A stretch of 64,000 nucleotides of DNA from Paraconiothyrium sp. Pb-2020. Lineage: Eukaryota; Ascomycota; Dothideomycetes; Pleosporales; Didymosphaeriaceae. Below the pieces are notes generated by a model. It worked only from the letters and a program-made list of their open reading frames with translations. It did no database searches and was not told the origin of the DNA. Made by a program: the position numbers and the translations under genes. Of this stretch, positions 45,029-53,604 are shown one piece after another. The stretch spans positions 1,054,001-1,118,000 of the forward strand of contig JAJUBI010000009.1 of assembly GCA_022419385.1 (NCBI GenBank). The letters run 5' to 3'. How positions within the stretch are numbered: the stretch's first letter is position 1; each line of letters opens with the position of its first letter.

Positions 45029-46876
45029 ATGGCCGAAGAGCCACCACACAAGAGACCGAAGATGAACGCAACGAGGCAACCGGAAGACGTCTTTGAAGGG
45101 CTCGCTCTATCAACGGACGAGATCAGGCTGGTCGAAATCACGCCCGGTTCTACTAAAGACGATCTGAGCCTACAAATGCGTGTTTGGCCTCTGACCCAAA
45201 GCCTGCCCTTTACAGCCTTATCCTACACCTGGGGAGGCTCGCAAATGATCTCCCCTGTCCGTCTGAATGGCACAGAGTTCCTTCTTATGCCCAATGTGAA
45301 GGCGTTCTTCGACGAAATATTAATGCGCAGTGAAAGGTCGTATGCAAGCCCTCCGAGACGCGACTGGATGGCGACGCGCTTTTGGATCGACTCGATTTGC
45401 ATTAATCAGAAGGATAACAAAGAGAAGAGCAGTCAGGTGTCGAGAATGACGGAGATCTTCAAGTGTGCAGAGATTGTGCTGACGTGGCTGGGTCCGGAAA
45501 CAGGAGATTATGGTGTGGGTTCAAGCGTCGTTGAGACATGTGGGCAAGGCCAGGCAAACGACGAAGATGACGAAGGGGACGAAGGAAACGAATTTCTGGA
45601 GGAGACATCAGAGGACGACGAGACATTCGATAAGAGATTTTTGGCTATGACTTCACTCCCGTATTGGACAAGGGCTTGGGTCATACAGGAGGCAACGACA
45701 CCGCATCGGAAAAGGAACGCGATAGTGTGGCGCGGGAATATCTCGTTGGAGTTGGACACTATGGTGGGAGAAGCGCTGATGGTCTCGTCCGAGCCGCCAT
45801 CCAGTGGCAATTCCCGGCTCTTGCACAAGGGCATAGATACTTTCCGGCTTCTCGCTGCGATGAAATTCCGACGAAAGTGCGCTAGGTCCGCAATAGCGCT
45901 CCCTGGCCCTCTCGGGACCACTGGCGCCATCGGGATTTACACTCTGTTCTCGTGCATGCGATCTATCAGTTCAACGGACCCAAGAGACCGCATCTATGCG
46001 CTTCTGCCCCTTACCAATATGGCTCACATTGAAGACCTTGCGCCCGACTACAGCATCTCCGTCGAAGCTCTATATCAAAAGGTCGCAACATGTATGATTC
46101 GCGAGGAGGGTAATCTGAATATTCTCGGCTTCAGTGGACAGACTGGTAAACGTAACCTCAGGTTGCCCTCCTGGGTCCCGGACTGGACTTCGTTCAGCTC
46201 TTCCCGTGCCTTTCCAAGATGTTCAATTGACTCCATTAGCGGCGAATATGGAAATCTCTACAAGGCCAGTACCTGCAAGTTCGACGGTTGGATCGACGAA
46301 AAATGTGGACGACTCCAGGTGCGTGGATTCAAAGTCGATAGCGTCCATTCCTGCAGCGCGACTCGCCTGCCTGCGGGTGCCCTCGAGATCATAGACTCTG
46401 AAACAGATGCCGACGATGATGTGGACGACGACATATGGGTGGAGTTCTTTTGGAAGAATTTTGCGCTCCAGAGGGTGTCCGAACATACCCGCTGCTCGTG
46501 TCGAGAGGCCCTGGCCCACATAGTGTGCGCGGATCTGGAAGACGATATGGACTTCGAAGAGTTTCGTCGTGGAGGCAGCGTTGCAATACCTGAGCTGAAT
46601 ACAATAACAGGTTTACTCCTTGAGGCGCGAGAGCTGGTGCGTGACATCACTTTGTGGAGGAGGCTTTTCGATACGACAGGTGGTTACTTAGGACTGGGAC
46701 CCCGCTATATCCAGAAAGGCGACTCGATATGTATTCTCCATGGCTGTCAGTTTCCCATGGTACTGCGGCCGCTTGGAGAGTCCTGGGAAATCGTGGGGGA
46801 GGCATATATACATGGTTTGATGGATGGAGAGGGCGAAGCGTTAGGACTGGATAAAGAAACGTTTGCCATTGTATAA
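45029..46876 (+). CDS. HET-domain (heterokaryon incompatibility) protein
   Basis: A single exon of 615 residues. The HET domain covers about residues 55-230: LPFTALSYTWGG, RFWIDSICINQKDNKEKSSQ, MTEIFKCAEIVLTWLGP, then after an insertion YWTRAWVIQEATT. These are the three classic HET blocks. HET proteins trigger cell death after fusion of unlike individuals, and the domain has remote similarity to TIR. An acidic insertion (ANDEDDEGDEGNE and SEDDE, near 175-200) splits the second and third blocks and is unusual. The C-terminal two thirds contain SSTDPRDRIYALLPL, LPSWVPDWT and a final GDSICILHGCQFPMVLRP segment, all common in HET proteins. No partner domain such as NACHT or WD40 is present. Confidence 0.93.
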   Translation: MAEEPPHKRPKMNATRQPEDVFEGLALSTDEIRLVEITPGSTKDDLSLQMRVWPLTQSLPFTALSYTWGGSQMISPVRLNGTEFLLMPNVKAFFDEILMRSERSYASPPRRDWMATRFWIDSICINQKDNKEKSSQVSRMTEIFKCAEIVLTWLGPETGDYGVGSSVVETCGQGQANDEDDEGDEGNEFLEETSEDDETFDKRFLAMTSLPYWTRAWVIQEATTPHRKRNAIVWRGNISLELDTMVGEALMVSSEPPSSGNSRLLHKGIDTFRLLAAMKFRRKCARSAIALPGPLGTTGAIGIYTLFSCMRSISSTDPRDRIYALLPLTNMAHIEDLAPDYSISVEALYQKVATCMIREEGNLNILGFSGQTGKRNLRLPSWVPDWTSFSSSRAFPRCSIDSISGEYGNLYKASTCKFDGWIDEKCGRLQVRGFKVDSVHSCSATRLPAGALEIIDSETDADDDVDDDIWVEFFWKNFALQRVSEHTRCSCREALAHIVCADLEDDMDFEEFRRGGSVAIPELNTITGLLLEARELVRDITLWRRLFDTTGGYLGLGPRYIQKGDSICILHGCQFPMVLRPLGESWEIVGEAYIHGLMDGEGEALGLDKETFAIV

Positions 46877-47145
46877 GAGGTAACGCCCATGTACGTGGCC
46901 GCGAATGACCTTTTTGGCTAGGGAACGAGGCCCCTTTGCATGGTCATACCACTCAACCGATCGTCATATGTCGAGTAGAATCCTACGTTTCCACGTATTC
47001 TTCCATGGTAAGGTGGCCGTGAACTTGTGAAAACGATAATATGATGCTAGCTTTCAAATCTTTCCTTCTTAGGACTGTGCGCTTGACTGCTTATTTTGAG
47101 AGCTGGCGGTAGACGGGGAGGACATTGGAACTGGAGAGGTGGATG

Positions 47146-47493
47146 TCAAGGCCGACGATCCTGCCGAGGGAGGCGAAGTACTAGTCGCCGGGACGTGGAT
47201 TGGAAGGAGAGATGATGGAGGGTGGCGAGGGAAAGGATTCTTGGATAGATATCGATAGAACTTATATATATGATCGAGGGGACGCACAGCAGTAAGGCAG
47301 CCCAACCTAGCGCTGACGATCCGCTCAGGGCGGACAATAAAACGAAGAAGCAGGTAAGGGCTACAGCAACGGCAACGGTACAGAGGAAGGCGAAAGAGGC
47401 TTGGAGGAACCAAAGGGCGCGGCTCCAAGCTAACGTACGCTGCTGGTTTTGGGGCTGTGAAGAGGAAGAGAGGGGGGTGTATGTAGGGGCCAT
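47146..47493 (-). CDS. Small membrane protein, model uncertain
   Basis: From MAPTYTPLSSSS a frame of 115 residues has a hydrophobic block near 30-60 (FAFLCTVAVAVALTCFFVLLSAL) and another near 65-85 (GWAALLLCVPSIIYISS), suggesting two helices. In a second frame, 3' sequence to 47069 reads as a Ser/Pro/Thr-rich tail (PATSTSPPSAGSS, MSSPSTASSQNK) that looks more like a fungal C-terminus than RLPRQDRRP. An unrecognised intron between about 47300 and 47220 could join them, but I found no convincing donor and acceptor in phase. I do not recognise the protein. A real gene is likely; this model is only partial. Confidence 0.4.
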   Translation of the reverse strand: MAPTYTPLSSSSQPQNQQRTLAWSRALWFLQASFAFLCTVAVAVALTCFFVLLSALSGSSALGWAALLLCVPSIIYISSIDIYPRILSLATLHHLSFQSTSRRLVLRLPRQDRRP

Positions 47494-48160
47494 GAGGAGT
47501 GAGTGTTGGACGACGAATACAGACACTGAATGTGAGCGACTAACTGCATGCTATATACCTAATTTATGTGGGGGTTGCCTGCTATATCTGTTCTCAAGTC
47601 GGCTTCGAGTGGCTGAGCAGCGCGTGCATTGGATCGTTGAGCCTGGGCGTTAGGCGTGTCGCAATTGCGGCCCCATTGTGTTGTTCTTGCGCGCCGTGCG
47701 GAGATGAAGGCGTTTCTTTGAACGTATGCCTGGTTTCACCTGGGAGTTCTCCGCAGCTATGTGTCGTTCACTAGGCTGTCAGCTGATGCGTCCCAGATCG
47801 TTGCCGACCCGTGATAAAGAAGGCCGGCTGTTTTCCAAGAAAAAAAAAAGAATTTTATTTTTCTGCACCATCCTACGTCTAGCCCATGTCGTTCAATATT
47901 TCCCCGAATCACACTTGCCGCCCCGCCTCCTCCCTCCTGGCATCCTCGAAAGAGTGGGGACGTAACGAGCGGAAACCTCGTCTGTGAAGACATCACCACA
48001 TCCGTGATGCATTGATCATCAGTATTTCGTAACTCTTATTATACACTTGCATGGTATGCTCTCCAGTACTTCATACCTGACATCATCTCAGTGATGCAAA
48101 GATAGTCGAGGCAAGCCCGAGTGTCGCCATATATATCTTACAGTGTACGCGCACACCCAG
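47494..48160. other. Intergenic region
   Basis: About 0.67 kb between minus-strand genes, with an A-rich run near 47838-47851. No gene recognised. It includes the RAD5 3' region. Confidence 0.5.
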
Positions 48161-51100
48161 CTAAGACAGCAACTCTTTAATATCCTCAATTCTTTGACTC
48201 TTCTTCTCCTCATCACTCATCATCCCCAGGCTGCTTGCAATAAACTTCTTTCTCTCCTGAATCCTCAGCATCTTCTCCTCAATACTCCCCTTGACCACAA
48301 ACCTCGTGACCTTGACCTCCGCATCTTGTCCCATACGATGCACACGATCAATAGCTTGAGCTTCGACCGCGAAAGACCACCACGGATCCATCATGAAAAC
48401 CCTCTTTGCGCAGGTCAAGTTGAGCCCTACACCACCAGCCCTCAAGCTTAATAGTAGGACGTAAGGCTTGTTAGAGGTGGTAAATTCGGTGAGGGTGGTG
48501 GCGCGCAGCTTTTGGTTCATGGACCCGTCGAAGCGAAGGAAAGGGATATGGTCGCGGGTGAGGGCAGGTTCGATAAGGTCGAGGAAGGAAGTGAACTGGC
48601 TGAATACAACGCTCTTCATTCCTTTATCCTGCTTTCTGATGCCCTTAAGATGCGTAAGGAGAGCCTGGGTCTTCGCGGAACCGGTGAGTCCGATTCTCCG
48701 GAGGCTGATTTTTGGTGTCTGTCCGACGGGCGGTGCATTGTGGTCTGGGGGGTGTTCGTGCCTCACTACCTCGAATACGTCGCGTGCGCTGATGGGCTCC
48801 CTGCAGTTGAAGCATCGTGGTAGTTCGCCCTTCTCGCGCTGGTGATTGATATAGTTGACCAGACATTCCTTACACGCGGAGTGCCAGCACCCCGTGACAG
48901 CCTGATCGTTCATAGGCTCCTCGGAGCAGATCGGGCACTCGGCATCGGCCTCGTCCTGGATCTGCTTAAGCACGTTGGCCCCATATCGGTTGACATCCTC
49001 ATCACCCTCGCTAGTGAAGCGTTCAATAAGACTGTCGAGGTCCATGTCGTCAGCCAATCCATTAGCGACGTCAGATGCTATTGCAGCGTCTTCCTCGTCA
49101 GCGACGAGATTCGCTTTCCGTGTTAGGACGGGATGGCAACATGATTGCCGCAAGCGGAGGATCTGGGCGAAGATGGTCGTGTACGATTTGAGAAGCGTGC
49201 CTCGTTCTGCGTTGGCGTTGAAGACAGATCGCGCGTGCAAGTATATGTGATCATACACGTTGCGTTCATCTTCGGAGAGTGTGATCTGCTCGACATCGAT
49301 TGTTCGTGGAGGAAGTGGGACGAGGGCCTCGCCGTTCGGGGTCTTCATATCTTTTGTACGCCGGAGCACGAGTGGTTCCAGTACAGTCTGTACAACGTCG
49401 AGCGCGCGAATGAATTCTCCTGACTCGAAGGGAACGGTGATGAAGGTCTTCCAAAAGGAGAAGTTGGCCCAGGGCTCCACCTTCAAGAAGCGTACTAGGC
49501 TGAAAAGATCCTCTAGGCGGTTGACGATGGGTGTGCCAGTAAGTACCCACCGATGTTTCGCGCTTAGCTCGTAGCAGGCTTTTGCTGTCTTCGACTGCCG
49601 GTTCTTGATATAATGAGCTTCATCCAATATGATGCGGAAATAGTCAAGCGAGAATATGCCGCCGTGGGAGCCGCTGTTCCCATCTTGCTTGGCTACTTGG
49701 CCATACTCAGCTAGAACGACACCGTAACTTGTAATGATAACGTTGGGAGCATTGGGACCATTTGATGCAGAACAGAGTTTCTGAAGGTTGACGGCTTTTT
49801 CGGTGCCATAATACAGCATAACTTTGAGAGTTCCATCCTTGGAAGCTTTCTCGGCTTCACTCTGCCATTGCGCGAGCAGTGACATGGGAGCTACCACCAA
49901 CGTAGTGTATGGTGCAGGCTCGACAACGGCACTATTCTTCGGAAGTCGTGGTAGGCTCTTGGGCATGGAGGGGTCGCTCCTAGTGACCTCGTTCCGATTG
50001 GTGTGAATCAAGCTTAGCATTTCGATCGTCTTTCCAAGACCCATCTCTGTTGTACGTTAGCTCTGCCATACATTTGGAAAGAAGATACATACCGTCGGCC
50101 AGGATACCTCCTAAGCAGTTTTGCTCCTGCCTGGGGAACTCTAGCGAGAGTTGACCCGAGTAGGGGTTCACGTAGAACATATGCTGATCTTCGATGACCG
50201 GGACCGCTTGGTTATCCGCATCTTGCGTTGGCCATGCGTACTCCTCCCACAAGGGGTGCATCGATTCTTCCTTGTTATTCCGAGACTCATCTTTCTCTTT
50301 ACCGACCATCCAGTGGAGAGCTTGCTTCTGATATTTGCGTAGATCCATCACGAAAGTATCGGCAGGATCCATTTCGGGAGTGTTAAAGTCGAATGACTGG
50401 GCTTTCTTGTACAGCGAATCTAGCTGATCTTGTTCAAGCTCTTCACCCTCTTCAGCTTCTTCAGATGGTGGAGACGAGCCAGGCGCACTATTGCTGTTCG
50501 GCTTCGGCTTCTGTTTGTCCTCGTCGCGTTCCGCAGCTTGCAGCAGGCCTTGCCGCTTGTGCTTCTCAGTGGTGGCATTCTGGCGGGTCGGACTGAGGTT
50601 GATCGCTTCAAAGAGCTTCACCAGCCCAACCTGCCGCCGCCTCAGATCCCGCTCATCGGAGCTTTCCTTCTCTTCGAACAAATTGACTTCGCGATTATCC
50701 TCAGGCTTGACAAACTTTCTACTATCGAACGCGCTGCGCAGAAAGAAAGCGCGTAGCTGCAAGAAGATGTTGTCCCCTGTCCTGAGCCTGTCGGGCGTGT
50801 ACACGACTGTGCCTTGGAAAGTACAGACCTTCTGGTCCAGCAATGCCGATATCCAGGTAGCAGACTCGTTCTCCAGACGACCTACTTCCTCTCCACGGCT
50901 GTTGATGAAACGAACGATGACGTCTACTTTCTTGAGGTTGACCACCCGCTTAAGACCTTTCTTTTGTTTCGGCATATCCTTCTGTCGCTCAATGCTAACT
51001 TCCTCCTCGTGCTTTAGTAACCCACTCCCGCTCTTAGTAGCCCAGCCCGTTACACCAAAAGACCCAACATATCGTTTGCCGGGCATCTGTTTCAAGATCG

Positions 51101-51630
51101 GTGCAATCGGGGTCGAAGAACCAGACTCGGGTGTAGAAGCAATGGAGGCTTCGGAGTCTGTTCGCTTCAGGGCGTTCGCGAGGGTTTGTTGCACGGCTGG
51201 TGCTCGAGGATATGGTAGGGCCGGAGAATCGCACGACGGCGCGGAGGCCCAAGAGCCATCGAGATACAAGTTTACCGCTGTATCATGTGAGTCAAGTCAG
51301 CCAATTCATTTTACCATACATACCGCGTTGCACATCGCTGCCGCTCAGATCCTTAAGCTTTACGAGGGTCGCGTGCGGGAGCTCTCCCACAACAGCCTGC
51401 AACATATTGGTGTCGAAGCCCGCCAAATCTCCCCCATTCTCCACCACATTGTCAGCCGGTATGTCAGATGGACTAGGAGCGCTGTCGAAGGACTTCTCCT
51501 CCAGCTTTGAAGGCGGTTTTATGGACGCAGGCAATGCGGGGCGAACAGGCGGAACCTGCACAGGCGACGACCCTTCACGGAAGAACCTGCGCTTCTTGGA
51601 CGGTCGCTCATCGGGGTGCGGTGACTCCAT
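48161..51630 (-). CDS. RAD5: RAD5/HLTF-type SWI/SNF ATPase and ubiquitin ligase
   Basis: Three exons, 51630..51324, 51277..50093 and 50046..48161, with introns of 46 bp each; 1125 residues. RAD5 polyubiquitinates PCNA and remodels stalled forks in error-free damage tolerance in the nucleus. Seen: a basic N-terminus (RPSKKRRFF); a HIRAN domain from about 168 (KRYVGSFGVTGWATKSG), which binds 3' DNA ends; and the helicase start YQKQALHWMVGKE. Walker A is MGLGKT at about 499, split from LADE by intron 2. DEAH at about 639, a RING finger at about 868-912 (CPICSEEP, CWHSACKECLV, CFNCREPI) inside the helicase, and motif VI DRVHRMGQDAEV follow. The start MESPHPDERP is preferred to an upstream in-frame ATG because the promoter is shared: the next gene starts only 280 bp away on the other strand. 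Confidence 0.96.
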
Positions 51631-51910
51631 GGGCCTTGTTGCTTGGAGTCGTGCGGGGCGACACGTCTGGAATTGTGCTGTCGGCGTCGCGTCCGGAGCA
51701 AGACGCGCCTTCACGGTCGCGCCGGCCAATGACGATCGTCTCATAGCGTCATGCACTAATCGACCTTCACTCCGAACTTTTTGTCGCCGCCACGTCTGAA
51801 GCACGACGAGCTGTAACTGTGCAGTAATCGTGTAGCAACCTCTTCTTTATCGCAGCCTCAATGGCATCCTGATTGAAGCTGCATTGCAGTCCCTCCTCCG
51901 CTCCTCCCTA
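51631..51910. promoter_or_regulatory. 280-bp bidirectional promoter of RAD5 and the NDUFAF6-like gene
   Basis: The gap between two outward start codons. Very compact, so both genes should use it. Confidence 0.5.
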
Positions 51911-53114
51911 ATGCGCACATCACAGCTGCGCGCCGCTTCCATCCGGCGCATGCCCGCGGCAAGAGCTACACATCGACGATGCATCCACCAGTCGCAATGC
52001 TTCACCACCTCCGCCAGCCAGCCCTCCGTCGAAGAGGTCAATCAGGCCCGAGCATACTGCGCAAACCTTCTCAGGTACCTTGATCTCCTCTTTGTACGAT
52101 TGATATCCTAACCGTCTCAGACAATATGACGCTCCCTCCCATGTCCTCCAGACCTTCATTCCCCCTTCCGCCCGCGACGCCTACCTCGCCATTCGCGCTT
52201 TCAACATCGATGTTGCTCGAGTCGCCGATACCACGTCCACGCCTACAATCGGTATGATGCGCATGCAATTCTGGCGCGACACCATCACCAAGTCTCTCGC
52301 CGGAACTCCCCCAAAAGAGCCCGTCGCCATCCTCTTAGCAAAAGCCGCCGAGGACCTACACACTCGCTCAGCCGGAAAGTCGAAGATGTCGAAGAACTGG
52401 TTTCACAGGGTGATCAACACGCGGGAGCACTACCTGGGTAACCCGCCGTATCCTACCTTGGGTAGTTTGGAAAGCTACGCCGAGAACACGTATTCGACGC
52501 TCATGTATCTGACGTTATCCGCGGTGCCGCAGGCAAGTCTCACGACGGACCACATCGCCTCGCATATCGGGAAGGCGGTAGGGATAGCCGCGGTGCTGCG
52601 AGGGGTTCCGTTCATTGCGTTTCCTCCGCAGCAACCGTTAGGTACGAGTGGCGGAATAACGGGTGCACAAGGACCCACCCAAGGCGCTGTACCGTTGCCG
52701 TTAGATGTCATGGCTGAGGCTGGGGTAAAGGAGGAGGAAATTTTTAGGCAAGGAGCTGCGGCGCCGGGGCTTCGCGATGCCGTGTTTACCGTTGCCACAC
52801 GCGCGAACGACCACCTCATCACGGCGCGGGAGATGTTGACCAGACTCCGGTCTGAAGGGACAGTCGGACATGATTTCGAGCACCAAGACGATGCGGAGCG
52901 AGATTACAACTACTCAAATGAGAGCGCAGGACAAGAGAAGCAGCTAGCCGAAGTGGAGCAAGCCTTCGGCGTCTTTATGTCGGCTATATCGACACAGTCG
53001 TGGCTGGACCGCCTCCAGAAAGCTGACTTTGACCTCTTCGATCCCGAACTAAGAAAGGTGGATTGGAAGTTGCCGTGGAAGGCATACTGGGCGTATAGTC
53101 GGCGGAAATTTTGA
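51911..53114 (+). CDS. Mitochondrial complex I assembly factor NDUFAF6-like (squalene/phytoene synthase fold)
   Basis: Exon 1 51911..52074 and exon 2 52121..53114; 46 bp intron GTACCT..CTCAG with a CTAAC branch; 385 residues. The N-terminus (MRTSQLRAASIRRMPAARATHRRC) is Arg-rich without acids, a mitochondrial presequence. Then come ARAYCANLLRQYDAPSHVLQTFIPPSARDAYLAIRAFNIDVARV, split in two by the intron, and MMRMQFWRDTI, the trans-prenyltransferase pattern of this family. SYAENTYSTLMYL and GKAVGIAAVLRGVPF form the second half. The Asp-rich motifs needed for squalene synthesis are not evident, in line with a non-enzymatic assembly role in complex I. The C-terminus (LPWKAYWAYSRRKF) is typical. 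Probably works in the matrix. Confidence 0.9.
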
Positions 53115-53604
53115 TGGAAGATCGGATAATGAAATGATACCCTGCTCATGTTTCCTACACTCACTTACATTCCTCTTGCACGCTTTTCACACCACGTGAT
53201 CATACAAGGATAGTGTGGAATATATTACAGGTGCATTACAAAAGCTGACTTCCAAAGTCTAGTACGGGTATCCTAAACGCACGCTCCATACTCCGAACGT
53301 TATGCATCGCAGAAAAGGACAACTGAAACCCGAACGACCTTCACCAAGCCGTGGGCACACCAAGACTTGTCGCAAACATATCGAAATGAACAGTTCCACA
53401 AAGCTCCCTCCTCCTCCACCCAGGCAGAGTTCGCCTCCATCAACATCCCAAATCTTCAGCTTCCAAATTATGCGAAATCCTTGCTCAATAACGCGCTGGC
53501 GTCAGAGCCACTAGTCGGTTTGGGTGTCTCAAATTGGTGCAAGTAGATCTGAACTCATCGCCGGGGCGAGAGCTTTCTGGAGGGATTGGCTTACCGGCCT
53601 TCCA
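53115..53604. other. Intergenic region between convergent genes
   Basis: About 0.49 kb. A 70-codon ORF at 53302 has no motif. Nothing else seen. Confidence 0.5.
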
